Positions 38,256 through 47,685 of a DNA stretch of 64,000 nucleotides are shown piece by piece. How positions within the stretch are numbered: the stretch's first letter is position 1; each line of letters opens with the position of its first letter. The notes beneath the pieces were generated by a model. It saw only the letters and a list, made by a program, of their open reading frames with translations. It had not been told where the DNA came from and made no database searches. Position numbers and translations under genes: made by a program. This stretch comes from Anaerobiospirillum sp. NML120448. Lineage in GTDB: Bacteria > Pseudomonadota > Gammaproteobacteria > Enterobacterales > Succinivibrionaceae. Where the stretch lies: NCBI RefSeq assembly GCF_023050945.1, contig NZ_JALKIM010000009.1, positions 1 through 64,000 of the forward strand. Direction: 5' to 3'.

Positions 38256-39818
38256 TTACTTCTTATCAGATGACTTTAAAATAGCCGACATAATGGTTTC
38301 TTGAGAGGCCTCAGAACGTGGCATCTCTGCTACGATCTTGCCCTCATTCATAACGTAAATACGATCGCACATACCTAAGACTTCAGGTAACTCAGAGGAG
38401 ATCATTAATACTGATTTACCTTGAGCTACTAAATCATTAATAATGCAATAGATTTCGTATTTAGCACCTACGTCAATACCACGAGTAGGTTCGTCAAGAA
38501 TTAAAATATCAGGGTCGGCGTACATCCATTTAGCTAGCAGTACCTTTTGTTGGTTACCACCAGATAAGTTACCTACATCCTGACGCACAGAGGCACATTT
38601 AGTCTTTAATTGCTGTCTATAGTCATCAGCTACCACAACCTCTTTATCATGGTCGATAATGTCATTTTTAGATACCTTATGTAAGGCAGCTAAGGTAGTG
38701 TTGCGAGTAATAGAAGTTTGCAATAACAGACCATCACCCTTACGATCTTCGGTTACATAAGCTAAACCATGGTTAATAGCTTCTTGTACTGTATTTAGCT
38801 TGACCTCTTTACCATTGATAAAGACTTGTCCGCCAATAAAATCACCGTAATAATGGCCAAACACTGACTGAGCAAGCTCAGTTCTTCCTGCACCCATCAA
38901 GCCAGAAAGACCTACTACCTCACCTTTCTTAATATTGAGGTTAACCTTATTACATACTAAGCGGTTGCGGTTGAGAGGGTGAGCTACAGTCCAGTCTTTA
39001 ACCTCAAAGAGCACTTCATTACCAGGCTTAGTATCACGAGGAGGGAAGCGATTAGTAAGCTCACGGCCCACCATGCCTGCAATAATACGGTCTTCGGAAA
39101 TATCGTGATTGGAGTTATCAATGGTTTCGATAGTACTACCATCACGAACCACAGTAATGGAGTTAGCAATATAGGAAATCTCATTAAGCTTATGAGAAAT
39201 AATAATTGCTGTCATGCCCTCTTCTCTAAAGCGAGCAATTAACTCCAATAGAGCTTGAGAGTCAGTTTCGTTTAAAGAGGCAGTTGGCTCATCTAAAATA
39301 AGCAAACGTACATTCTTGGCAATAGCTTTGGCAATTTCAACTAATTGCTGCTTACCTACACCAATATCTTTAATTAAAGTACGAGGATCTTCATGTAAAC
39401 CTACCAACTCTAAAAGCTCTTTAGCACGTTGATAAGTACGAGGCCAATCTACAACTTGTTTAGAGGCAGCTACAGTGCGCTCATTACCTAAAAACAGATT
39501 TTCAGCAATGGATAAGAAAGGTACTAAAGCTAATTCTTGGTGAATAATAACAATGCCTTTTTCTTCACTATCTTTAATACCATTAAATTGACACAATTCG
39601 CCATCAAAATAAATCTCACCTTCATATGAGCCAGCAGGATAAATACCTGAGAGCACATTCATCAAGGTGGATTTACCAGCTCCATTCTCTCCTACGAGAG
39701 CGTGAACTTCACCCTTTTTAACCTCAAGGTTAACATTTGATAAAGCAGTAACCTTACCAAAGCGCTTGGTGATGTTCTTCATCTGGAGCAAAATTTCTTG
39801 ATTTGCTTCCATAGCCAT
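38256..39818 (-). CDS. gguA: sugar ABC transporter ATPase, GguA/MmsA type
   Basis: 520 aa with two tandem nucleotide-binding domains, as in all CUT2-type importers. The first has Walker A GENGAGKS (43-50), [11 protein letters not shown], and a degenerate signature ([14 protein letters not shown]). The second has a degenerate Walker A ([10 protein letters not shown]), the signature [14 protein letters not shown] and [12 protein letters not shown]. The sequence follows Agrobacterium GguA closely, including [10 protein letters not shown] and the ITVVRDG and [13 protein letters not shown] blocks, which separates it from XylG, RbsA and MglA. It powers uptake of several monosaccharides. AGGTG lies about ten bases before the ATG. 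A cluster palindrome lies about 100 bases upstream. Confidence 0.94.
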   Translation of the reverse strand: MAMEANQEILLQMKNITKRFGKVTALSNVNLEVKKGEVHALVGENGAGKSTLMNVLSGIYPAGSYEGEIYFDGELCQFNGIKDSEEKGIVIIHQELALVPFLSIAENLFLGNERTVAASKQVVDWPRTYQRAKELLELVGLHEDPRTLIKDIGVGKQQLVEIAKAIAKNVRLLILDEPTASLNETDSQALLELIARFREEGMTAIIISHKLNEISYIANSITVVRDGSTIETIDNSNHDISEDRIIAGMVGRELTNRFPPRDTKPGNEVLFEVKDWTVAHPLNRNRLVCNKVNLNIKKGEVVGLSGLMGAGRTELAQSVFGHYYGDFIGGQVFINGKEVKLNTVQEAINHGLAYVTEDRKGDGLLLQTSITRNTTLAALHKVSKNDIIDHDKEVVVADDYRQQLKTKCASVRQDVGNLSGGNQQKVLLAKWMYADPDILILDEPTRGIDVGAKYEIYCIINDLVAQGKSVLMISSELPEVLGMCDRIYVMNEGKIVAEMPRSEASQETIMSAILKSSDKK

Positions 39819-40160
39819 TCAAACACCTAAAACAATCTATCTTAACTAGCCTAATTAACCACCTAAAAAGCACTATATTTCCTAATTTTTCTCATGTTTA
39901 AGCTATTAGCTAAAGCGTGCTCGTACACGAGGCTTTGCTAAAAATTAGACCACTTAAGGTCTTGGGGCGGAAAAATAAAGATTGAGGAAATGATAGGCAG
40001 CAGTTTGTAGTTAATTGAGCGTAAAACTAAAGCCCTAATGACATAGAGGTAACAAGAGGGCTTTATAGAACATTCATTAGCCAAGGCAGGTAGACTAATT
40101 GGTTGTGCCTACCTACCCTAGCAATACCTAATTTAAAAGGTATGAAGCTTTAGAAGCTTA
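39819..40160. other. intergenic between ATPase and binding-protein genes
   Basis: No gene. Contains cluster motif site 4 and a hairpin AAAGCCCT (40029) / AGGGCTTT (40057) that may attenuate read-through from the abundant binding-protein mRNA. Confidence 0.45.
39915..39930 (-). promoter_or_regulatory. cluster motif, site 4
   Basis: GCGTGCTCGTACACGA, sharing GTGCTCG with the perfect site at 41393, 97 bases before the ATPase start. Confidence 0.4.
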
Positions 40161-41225
40161 TTAGATCTCATCAGCCTTGTAGTAGCCAGAATCGATTAAT
40201 AAAGCTTGATAGTTATCCTTGGTAGCAGCAATTGGCTCACAGAGGTAGGATGGAATTACACCAGTACCATTGTTATAGGTGGTAGTATCGTTAACTTCTA
40301 CTTTCTCACCCTTATCGATAGAGTCAACCATAGCAACTACTTGTTGAGCAAGCATACGGGTGTCCTTGAATACGGACATATCCTGGTAGCCACGTACGAT
40401 GTTCTTAACAGCTGGCTTATCGCAGTCCTGACCAGTAATTACAGGCATATTGGAAGCATCATAACCAGTAGCTAATAAGGCATTTACAACACCGCAAGCT
40501 AAGGCATCATTTTGGGTTAAAACAGCATCAAGCTGAACATCCTCTGGACCATAAGAGATGGAGGAAATTAAGTTCTCCATACGCTTTTGAGCCTCTTCGA
40601 GGTTCCAGTTTAAGGTAGCACACTGCTCACGAGTAGTCTGGCCAGACTTAACAACAAGCTTGCCTGAGTCGATGTATGGCTTTAATACTTCCATAGCACC
40701 GCCGAAGAAGAAGTTTACGTTGTTGTCATCGGTAGGACCAGTAAAGATTTCGATGTACTTGGTCTCTTTAGCATTCTCAAGATCTAATTGATCTGCAATA
40801 TATTGACCTTGTAAGTTACCTACACGGGTATTATCAAAGGTTGCATAGTAGGAAACAGCATCAGAGTTCATGATGAGGCGATCATAGGAAACTACTGGAA
40901 TGTTCTTTTCCTTAGCACCCTTTAAAACTTCAGTTAAAGCAGAACCGTCAATTGAAGCAACAACTAAGATATCGCAACCAGAGGCAATCATGTTCTCAAT
41001 TTGGTTTACCTGAGTTGGAATATCATTATCACCTGCGTACTGGAGATCAACAGTGTGACCAGATTGCTCTAACATGGCCTTCATATTCTGACCATCTTGA
41101 TTCCAACGCTGTAAAGACTGAGTTGGCATAGAAACACCAACTTTAGCAGCGTAGGCAGAAGAAGCACAGCAAGTAACAGCTAAAACGGCAGCACATAATG
41201 CGCTAACGGTAGTCTTTAACTTCAT
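40161..41225 (-). CDS. chvE: periplasmic multiple-sugar-binding protein, ChvE type
   Basis: 354 aa. I place the start at 41225 (MKLKTTVSALCAAVLAV...), because GAGGAT sits at the right distance and a signal peptide with AYA-A cleavage begins there; the upstream Met adds a poor leader. The mature protein aligns well with Agrobacterium ChvE: VGVSMPTQSLQRWNQDG, QYAGDNDIPTQVNQIENMI, ASIDGSALTEVL, YDRLI, VSYYATFDN, VLKPYIDSGKLVVKSGQ, VITGQDCDKP and DTTTYNNG-x-x-VIPSYL. ChvE binds arabinose, xylose, galactose, glucose and related aldoses, so the range here is likely broad. It delivers sugar to the GguAB-type permease encoded next in transcription order. A perfect palindrome lies 168 bases upstream. 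Confidence 0.94.
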   Translation of the reverse strand: MKLKTTVSALCAAVLAVTCCASSAYAAKVGVSMPTQSLQRWNQDGQNMKAMLEQSGHTVDLQYAGDNDIPTQVNQIENMIASGCDILVVASIDGSALTEVLKGAKEKNIPVVSYDRLIMNSDAVSYYATFDNTRVGNLQGQYIADQLDLENAKETKYIEIFTGPTDDNNVNFFFGGAMEVLKPYIDSGKLVVKSGQTTREQCATLNWNLEEAQKRMENLISSISYGPEDVQLDAVLTQNDALACGVVNALLATGYDASNMPVITGQDCDKPAVKNIVRGYQDMSVFKDTRMLAQQVVAMVDSIDKGEKVEVNDTTTYNNGTGVIPSYLCEPIAATKDNYQALLIDSGYYKADEI

Positions 41226-42135
41226 AGTTTTATCCTCATTATGCAATGTTCAAATTGCAAACAATCACAAGAAACACCGTTTGATAAGATGCAGTGACAA
41301 TCCTAAGTGCATCTAAAATTATCAAATAAAAGTGGATAATGATTACGGTGGTAAACTTTTGCGAGCTCCAAAAAGCTTGAAAAATAGCCTTTTTGTGCTC
41401 GAGCACAAGTTAATGATAAATCAAAGTTAAACAAAATCGATAATTTCTTGCAAATTGAATGTTAAATTTGTGATCCAACATACAAGAAATCATGATTTTA
41501 TAAAATCCATCTTGATCTTATGCTCCTTACTTGAGCAATTACCCTCAAACTACCGCTTAAAATAGATATGAATATACTAATATCAAAGTAATAGCTACAT
41601 ACTTTTAACGTTTATTACTCATCCCCATTAGCCCACTACCAATAGCGTACGCAAGTCCACCCTGCAACCGTTTGTAGTTGCAACACCATTCCCTATTCTT
41701 CGCTCAACTATCGCACGCCCCAAGCAACACTCTCTTATCACAATCAAGGCACAAGCAACCGCCAAAAGATACAAGCACAAGCCTGCCAATATCTCTCCAC
41801 ACTTATAAGTACCAACTACGCACCATCATAAACGCAAAAGGCGAGCACATCCCTGCGCTCGCCCTTCCAAAAGATTTGGCTCAACCTCATCCTCATCAGC
41901 TATCTTTTCAGGCCACCTCATCATACCAAGCGCCCAGCTCAAGCGCCCCGCTCAAGTCCCATGGCCCATGGCACATGGCACATGGCACATCGTCTGCCTA
42001 AGACTTTACCTTGTAAACACGCCAAGGAGGTTGAGAACTAAATCCTGCTGTGTCGTAATTGTCTTTGCTCAAATAAAACAGAAGTTTCAAACTCCATCGC
42101 GGAAAATGAACTAGCTCGTTTTATGGCTTATATGA
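41226..42135. other. intergenic, promoter of the sugar cluster
   Basis: Contains the perfect palindrome at 41393-41408 and a weak CRP-like site TGTGATCCAACATACA (41469-41484; two mismatches in one half). A frame at 41678-42001 is His/Ser/Pro-rich and not convincing. GGCACAT is repeated at 41956-41990. Confidence 0.5.
41393..41408 (-). promoter_or_regulatory. cluster motif, site 5 (perfect palindrome)
   Basis: TTGTGCTCGAGCACAA is a 16-bp perfect palindrome upstream of the binding-protein gene, and the best version of the motif shared across the cluster. A dimeric regulator site is likely. Confidence 0.55.
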
Positions 42136-42591
42136 CTACTTGTAATAATTAGCAAAGTAATCTGAGGCATTCTTAGCCTTGGTATCTCCCAAGGGCTTAA
42201 AGTTACCTACAGTTTTATTGCTCAATGGGTTGTTTTGGCTTAGGTCACTAACCATACGATCTTGTTTACTATGCTCTTGCCCTAGCCCCTGCTTCAGCTC
42301 CTGCCCTGGCTCAATATTACTATTATCGCCATCGTGCTGAGCGCCTTTAAGCACCTTGGCTTGATTACTTGATGAGGTTTCCTCTACAGCCTTTTTAAGG
42401 TCTTGGCGTGCCTTTACGCCCCAGTCATCATCCTCATCGTCATAAGGCTGATCACTTTTACCTACTCTCTTACGTAAAAAGCCTTGTAATTTACCATTTT
42501 CTAATTTGCGTTGATCTTTAATGGCATTGTTAATCACACCAATAACAAATAAAAAAGGAATGGCAATTGCCAAAATTAAATACCAGTCCAT
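42136..42591 (-). CDS. small membrane-anchored protein, unknown
   Basis: 151 aa, no family recognised. One N-terminal transmembrane segment (YLILAIAIPFLFVIGVINNAI, residues 4-24) is followed by a basic stretch (DQRKLENGKLQGFLRKRVGK), an acidic patch (DDEDDDWG), and a hydrophilic, probably disordered C-terminal tail ending DYFANYYK. AAGGGA lies about nine bases before the ATG. The basic region next to the helix predicts the tail to be cytoplasmic. It is downstream of, and on the same strand as, the ScsC-like gene, from which a terminator separates it. Confidence 0.6.
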   Translation of the reverse strand: MDWYLILAIAIPFLFVIGVINNAIKDQRKLENGKLQGFLRKRVGKSDQPYDDEDDDWGVKARQDLKKAVEETSSSNQAKVLKGAQHDGDNSNIEPGQELKQGLGQEHSKQDRMVSDLSQNNPLSNKTVGNFKPLGDTKAKNASDYFANYYK

Positions 42592-42729
42592 AAAAACAAT
42601 CCCTTGGGTGTACCTTTTTTTGTAAAGTCAGCTGCGCTGCACCTAAACTTAGCTTTGCAGCAGCGGCAGTGCAGCTGCCGCTTAGCTGTAGCTGAGCAAA
42701 CTCCAGATTTTCGTGGTGGTCATATACAA

Positions 42730-42759
42730 AGATAGGAGATACTGTAGTACCTCCTATCT
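42730..42759 (-). terminator. terminator of the ScsC-like gene
   Basis: Nearly perfect 30-nt palindrome: AGATAGGAG-a-TAC / GTA-c-CTCCTATCT. The T-tract on the - strand is short, so efficiency is uncertain. Confidence 0.65.
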
Positions 42760-42801
42760 GGCAACTTATATTGTGCTTAAGAAAATAGCTAGCAAGAGCA
42801 A

Positions 42802-43575
42802 TTATTTCTTAGCTTGGCTATCCTTTAAGATCTGCTCAAAAGTAGCATAGTCTTTAACCGCACCACGGATCACTTGACCATTAACAATAAAGAAAGGTGT
42901 ACCCTGAACACCAATTTGTTGGCTAATTTCCATGTTCTTACGTAAAGACTCTTGAATGACTTTATTATCATTAATAGCCTTGCTTAAGGCATCGTAGTTG
43001 CCACCAGCCTTCTTAACTGCCGCTTTAATTTGATCTTCTGAGGTAATCTTTACCTTAGGCTGCATGAGCTCATCTTGGTATACAAAATACTTTTGAGCAT
43101 CTTGTTGATAGAGAGCTAAACCAATAGCAGAAGCTTTAACACTCAAAGGAGATAAAATTGGCAACTCAACGTAGTAAATAACTACATCATGCTTCTCTTG
43201 TAATTCCTTGGTAAGAGGACGAACTACCTTACAATAGCCGCAGTTGTAATCAAAGAACTCAACTACATAGTTCTTTGCCGAGCGAGAACCACGGGCTGGG
43301 GTATTCTTATCTTGAATAAAGAAGTCTACAGCTTCTTTTAAGGCAGCTTGCTGACCTTGAGCCTGCTTAGCCTCTAAGGCCTTAGCTGCTTCAACTAAAA
43401 TCTCTGGATGAGAAACAATGTAATCATGAATAATTGACTCAATATAAACCTTTTGCTGATCTGAAAAAGTGTCTTTATTATCAGCAGCTAAAACTTGAGT
43501 GGAAAGTAATGAAGAGCCTAAGAGGCATGCTAGGGTAGTGGTAAGAACCTTCTTGTTAGATAAAAATTTGAGCAT
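42802..43575 (-). CDS. periplasmic DsbA-family thiol-disulfide protein, ScsC/Com1-like
   Basis: 257 aa with a signal peptide (cleavage near residue 31, VLA-AD). After it comes a helical segment (FSDQQKVYIESIIHDYIVSHPEILVEAAKALEAKQAQ), like the N-terminal oligomerisation arm of ScsC-type proteins. The thioredoxin fold then carries the active site C112-G-Y-C115 in VEFFDYNCGYCKVVRP and the cis-Pro loop VQGTPFFIVNG. In this subfamily CGYC proteins act as disulfide isomerases or as thiol oxidases in copper tolerance. No ScsB/DsbD-like electron donor is adjacent. AGGGGG precedes the ATG. Confidence 0.88.
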   Translation of the reverse strand: MLKFLSNKKVLTTTLACLLGSSLLSTQVLAADNKDTFSDQQKVYIESIIHDYIVSHPEILVEAAKALEAKQAQGQQAALKEAVDFFIQDKNTPARGSRSAKNYVVEFFDYNCGYCKVVRPLTKELQEKHDVVIYYVELPILSPLSVKASAIGLALYQQDAQKYFVYQDELMQPKVKITSEDQIKAAVKKAGGNYDALSKAINDNKVIQESLRKNMEISQQIGVQGTPFFIVNGQVIRGAVKDYATFEQILKDSQAKK

Positions 43576-43941
43576 AGTGCCCCCTAGTCCAAAGCAATAA
43601 TAGAACCAAACAACAGAGCAATTAATATTTTAAGGAAGAACCCAACTAATCATAAAGATTACTGAACTGAACTGTCTTCCTGCCTCTACTAGGACTTGTC
43701 TGTTGCTTGTTGCTTGATTCTACTATCACACAACATAACATTTGTTTTAATTTGAGCTGTTCTTAAACTCTAATAAGAGCAGCATAATTTGCTTTCTTTA
43801 GATCGCTGCCACAAACTAAACCTTACAAGGTAAATGCGACCTATTATTAATAATCAGCAAATCAACACATATTTTAACGAAAATTTGTTAATTAAATAGC
43901 CCCTAATGCCACTGAAATAAAGAAATTCTCATTTTTTTTGC
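43576..43941. other. intergenic, no gene seen
   Basis: AT-rich promoter region of the ScsC-like gene; nothing specific recognised. Confidence 0.35.
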
Positions 43942-43975
43942 AAAAAAGCCACCTTGGATAGCTCCAAGATGGCTT
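43942..43975 (-). terminator. terminator of the MFS efflux gene
   Basis: A 13-bp stem (AAGCCACCTTGGA / TCCAAGATGGCTT, one wobble pair) with a 4-nt loop; the - strand continues in a run of six T. Confidence 0.9.
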
Positions 43976-44024
43976 CATCTTTTGTCTTCTTTAGAAAAAT
44001 CTGTAATTACAAAAGCAATTGATT

Positions 44025-45281
44025 CTAGTTTTTAAGCTCGTGTAGCTGTCCACCATGGAAGCGATGTGCGTAGGCAAAACACAAAATTGACATAATAGAG
44101 CACACTGTCATGGTAATAATGATAGGAATCATAGATTGATCGCCCATTAAGCCCACCAACGGTGAGGTAATGGCACCAAAAACAAAGTTAAGCACGCCAA
44201 AAATTCCAGAAGCAGCGCCCGCACCACCAATACGAGAGCCCATTACAATACCAAAACCCGCAGCCTGGGCTGCGCCCATCATTGACACAAATAAGCCCAA
44301 TATAAAGGCAATAATGTAAAGATTGTCGATCTGCAAACTAACTACAGTAATGAAAACAATGCATAGTGTTAGCTGAATAAACATTGCACTGAACACTAAG
44401 GTCTTTTCTTTTAAATACTTGGTTAAAAAGGCAGATAGATTGGCAAATACCGCAATAGAAAAAGCATTAATGCCAAAAACGATGGAGTAACCTAAAGGAC
44501 TTAGACCATAAATATTTTGGAAAATGAAAGGAGAGGCTGCTAAATAAGCAAAGAAAGCACCCATCACAAAAGACAGAGCTAAGCTCATTAAGAGAAAGCG
44601 AGCATTAGTAAGCTCCATTAACATGCTTTTAATAGTAGCCACCAAATGAGTAGAGCGCTTCTCTTTTGGTAAAGTCTCAGGCAAGACAGTAATTGAGCTA
44701 AATAAAATCAAAATGCCCCATCCTACCAAGAAAATGAAAAGTGCAGGCCAAGCCCAGATTGAGACAATACCAGAACCAACTATAGGGCCTAAAATTGGAG
44801 CTAATCCATTAACAGTCATCAAAAGAGACATGAACTTGGTAAGCTCTCGACCCGAATACATATCACAAGCAATAGTACGAGATAATACAATACCACTAGC
44901 ACCAGATAAACCTTGGAACAATCTTGCTATAATGAGCTGCTCAATAGTGGCGGCATAAGCACACCATAATGAAGATAGGATAAAGATCACTAAGCAAATA
45001 TATAAAGGATTCTTACGACCATAAGAATCTGATAGTGGGCCAATAATTAACTGACCAATAGCCAGACCAAAGAAAGATGCAGTCAAAGTTAACTGCATAG
45101 TAGAAGCATCAGTCATGTACTCTTTGGTAATAGTTGGTATAGCAGGTAAATAAATATCAGTACAAATTGGACCAAAAGCGCTGAGCATACCTAAAACTAC
45201 AATTACTAACCAGCTAACCTTGTCTAAGGTTCCAACTACCTCTTGCTCTTGTGATGACTGTTGATTGTTTTGATTGTCCAT
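44025..45281 (-). CDS. Bcr/CflA-family drug efflux MFS transporter
   Basis: 418 aa, twelve predicted transmembrane helices, DHA1 group of the major facilitator superfamily. Family signatures: AFGPICTDIYLPAIPTI in helix 1 (the D-x-Y-L-P-A motif of Bcr/CflA), LAIGQLIIGPLSDSYGRKNPL at the helix 2-3 loop (motif A), ARLFQGLSGASGIVLSRTIACDMY in helix 4-5, and NGLAPILGPIVGSGI (motif C of drug:H+ antiporters). It is probably a proton-coupled exporter of toxic compounds or metabolites; the substrate is unknown. The ribosome-binding site (GAGTTAG) is modest. Monocistronic between long gaps. Confidence 0.9.
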   Translation of the reverse strand: MDNQNNQQSSQEQEVVGTLDKVSWLVIVVLGMLSAFGPICTDIYLPAIPTITKEYMTDASTMQLTLTASFFGLAIGQLIIGPLSDSYGRKNPLYICLVIFILSSLWCAYAATIEQLIIARLFQGLSGASGIVLSRTIACDMYSGRELTKFMSLLMTVNGLAPILGPIVGSGIVSIWAWPALFIFLVGWGILILFSSITVLPETLPKEKRSTHLVATIKSMLMELTNARFLLMSLALSFVMGAFFAYLAASPFIFQNIYGLSPLGYSIVFGINAFSIAVFANLSAFLTKYLKEKTLVFSAMFIQLTLCIVFITVVSLQIDNLYIIAFILGLFVSMMGAAQAAGFGIVMGSRIGGAGAASGIFGVLNFVFGAITSPLVGLMGDQSMIPIIITMTVCSIMSILCFAYAHRFHGGQLHELKN

Positions 45282-46279
45282 TATTTTCTAACTCTGTTTT
45301 TTAAACGTCTAATGACACAGCCATGTCTTATTACAGCGTGATAAAACTCAAACCATCAAGCCCATGCTCTGCCTAAGACCCGGCCTTGGCCTGAGCCAGA
45401 CCAGGACTGTGCCTTAGCTTTAGCCCAGGCTTTAGCCTGGGCCTGGGCCATGGTTCAACCCAAGGGGCTTAGCTATAGACCTACTATTGGCTTTAGTAGT
45501 GCGCCTTAGCAAAGCCTTAGCCAGATTCATTATCAAGATCTGAGCTTAAGACAGTACGTTGACCTGGGCTTAGACCTATTTGGGCCTATACACACTAACC
45601 AATGACAGCATTTTTTACTTATGAGAACATCGCTGTGCCTACGCCAGCAAAGGCCTATCTTGGCTTAGGTTAGCCAAACTATGGCCTAATATAGCGGCTA
45701 TATGAACTAAGGTCGGAATACTCGTATCGAGCAGTAAACCTCAATATCTAACTAAGCAACTTTTAATAAAATGTCAGACACACACCAAAGCTGCTTGCGT
45801 TGTAGTATCAAAACCAGCCCTTAAGAGCTGTAAAGTTTTCATACTAAATAAAAGAGAATCTTGCAAATAAGTTAGCTAATCAAGATAAGAACTAGGAGTT
45901 AACTAAAAGGAAGGAGTTAAAGAAAATTAAGAAAGGAGCTTAAGTAATAGAATCTTTAAGTCCGTCCAATTGCTAGCTCTAGTTTACTAAGGCTATATCA
46001 GCCACATAGCAAAACTTGCCTGGCAAGTGGGAGCAGATACCAAAGATTCTCGAACTCAGTGCAATAAAAGCGACTACAGCCGCTTTAGAAAGGTATCTAA
46101 AGTTAAACTTGAGCGCCTATTATAGCTAAAAAAATGAAAATGACTAATCTTGTCTTAGATAAGAACAAATCTAGGGCACAATTGCATCAATATAAAAACC
46201 ATATAGCAAACCACTTTTCCCCTAGAAAATACGCAATCACTATGAGCTTAATTATCAAAGTGCACCAAAATAGTTATTT
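45282..46279. other. 1-kb intergenic, GC-rich low-complexity patch
   Basis: No gene. 45365-45490 consists of GCCTGGGCC/TTAGCCCAGGC words that can form several alternative hairpins; the rest is AT-rich. Confidence 0.4.
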
Positions 46280-46280
46280 A

Positions 46281-46336
46281 AAAAAACTAAAGGCTATCCC
46301 GACCTAAAGCAACATTTAGGTTCTAAGATAGCCTTT
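46281..46336 (-). terminator. terminator of the second LacI gene
   Basis: A two-part stem: outer AAAGGCTATC / GATAGCCTTT, inner ACCTAAA / TTTAGGT. The - strand then has a run of six T. Confidence 0.85.
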
Positions 46337-46365
46337 TGCCAAATTGCGTAAATTTAAGTTTAAGC

Positions 46366-47313
46366 TTAGCTAGATGCTCGAGGTAAGAGCATTGGATCAA
46401 TGAGTCGGCACTTAACATCATTGCGCTTTAAGATTTCATAAGCAGCTGCACCTAACTCATCTTCTGGCAACTTAACTGTAGTAATAGGTGTTGGGAAGAA
46501 GCGACACCACTCAGGATCACCAATTGACACCAAAGCCATATCTCGTGGCATTACTACATTACGTAATGATAGAGCATATGCTACACCAGAGGTAATGGCA
46601 TTATTGGAAGTTAAAATAGCAGTTGGCTTACCAGAATGACGGGTTAAGAGAATATTAGTGATCTCAAAAGCCTTGGTATAAAGATCGTTATACTCTAAAG
46701 CATCAAGCTCAATACACTCTACATTATCATAGGCCTGAGCTGCATTAAGACGCTCTTTGAAAGTATACAAAGTGGACTTACCACTTAAATATACAATGTG
46801 TTTATGGCCTTTAGAGTTTAAATGGTCATAAGCAATCTTTACTACTTTCTCATTATTGATTAAAGCACACTTAGTGTCACGACCAACAAATGGACGGTCT
46901 ACAGCAACCACATTACGGCACTCAATCAAAGGAATAGTAGAAGCTCCTGTAGGCATAGCAATCATGCCATACAAAGGAATTTGATTCATATCCGCAATAA
47001 TCTTGCGCTCAAGTGATGGATTTTCATTAGTAACACCTAAGAGCACTTGAAGTCCGTCGTCTTGAGCTAATGCAGTAATGGACTTTAAAATACCTGCGGA
47101 GAAAGTATTATTTAAATCAGCCACAATTACGCCAAGCATGCCTTGACCCTGACCTACAGATCGAGACATAGGCACGTCGATGCCTAACTCTTTAGCTTTA
47201 TTTAAAATACGCTCGCGAGTGCTTTTGGCAACCATTTCAGGACGAGACAACGCACGAGAGACAGTAGCTGCACTAACACCTACCACTTCGGCAATTTGAG
47301 ATACCTTACCCAT
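46366..47313 (-). CDS. LacI-family transcriptional regulator
   Basis: 315 aa. The helix-turn-helix VSQIAEVVGVSAATVSRALSRPEMV starts at once, typical of LacI proteins. The effector domain begins MLGVIVADLNNTFSAGILKSITALAQ and continues through VVAVDRPF, YLSGKSTLYTFKERLNA, AILTSNN and MALVSIGDPEW, with no PurR- or LacI-specific feature I can use to name a ligand. GAGGAC precedes the ATG. No target gene adjoins it; the nearest downstream sugar genes are the sucrose pair 5.8 kb away on the other strand, so a role as sucrose repressor is possible but unproven. Twin operator-like sequences lie 310-340 bases upstream. Confidence 0.85.
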   Translation of the reverse strand: MGKVSQIAEVVGVSAATVSRALSRPEMVAKSTRERILNKAKELGIDVPMSRSVGQGQGMLGVIVADLNNTFSAGILKSITALAQDDGLQVLLGVTNENPSLERKIIADMNQIPLYGMIAMPTGASTIPLIECRNVVAVDRPFVGRDTKCALINNEKVVKIAYDHLNSKGHKHIVYLSGKSTLYTFKERLNAAQAYDNVECIELDALEYNDLYTKAFEITNILLTRHSGKPTAILTSNNAITSGVAYALSLRNVVMPRDMALVSIGDPEWCRFFPTPITTVKLPEDELGAAAYEILKRNDVKCRLIDPMLLPRASS

Positions 47314-47597
47314 TGTGACGTCCTCTTATTAACTTAATCATAGTGCTAAAAATCTTTACCAAAGTGAAGAGCTCACCTTAATACAGATATATTTCTACAG
47401 ATACAAAATCTTATTAAGAACCAACTACAAAAATGAAGCATATAGGCATACCAAAATATACAAAAGAACAAGTCTTTTGCATTATTTTAGAATCAGGATT
47501 CATGATGCTTTTTAGAAAAGAAATGCTAAATAAAAATAGCAAACCATAGTATCAGTTGGTTATCTAAAAAAAGCACTAACCTTAAGAGCCCAAAGAG

Positions 47598-47685
47598 CAC
47601 CAAACCTAAAAAAGCGCCTTGCAATATCGATAACAAAATTATCTGTTATCGATTGATTTGGTGTTAAAAGCAACCTTAAGGCGCT
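47598..47685 (-). promoter_or_regulatory. twin LacI-type operators inside interlocking inverted repeats
   Basis: CAATATCGATAACA and TGTTATCGATTG are facing copies of an ATCGAT-centred half palindrome, centres 22 bp apart. They are framed by CACCAAA/TTTGGTG and AGCGCCTT/AAGGCGCT, whose order makes the two outer pairings cross. Central CG palindromes are typical of LacI-family operators, which suggests autoregulation of the gene at 46366-47313. Confidence 0.45.

Noticed and set aside
38979-39242. 87-aa frame opposite the ABC ATPase gene
   Set aside because: Antisense shadow with no start signal.
41678-42001. 107-aa open frame on the + strand
   Set aside because: His/Ser/Pro-rich, no ribosome-binding site, no family, ends in a simple GGCACAT repeat.
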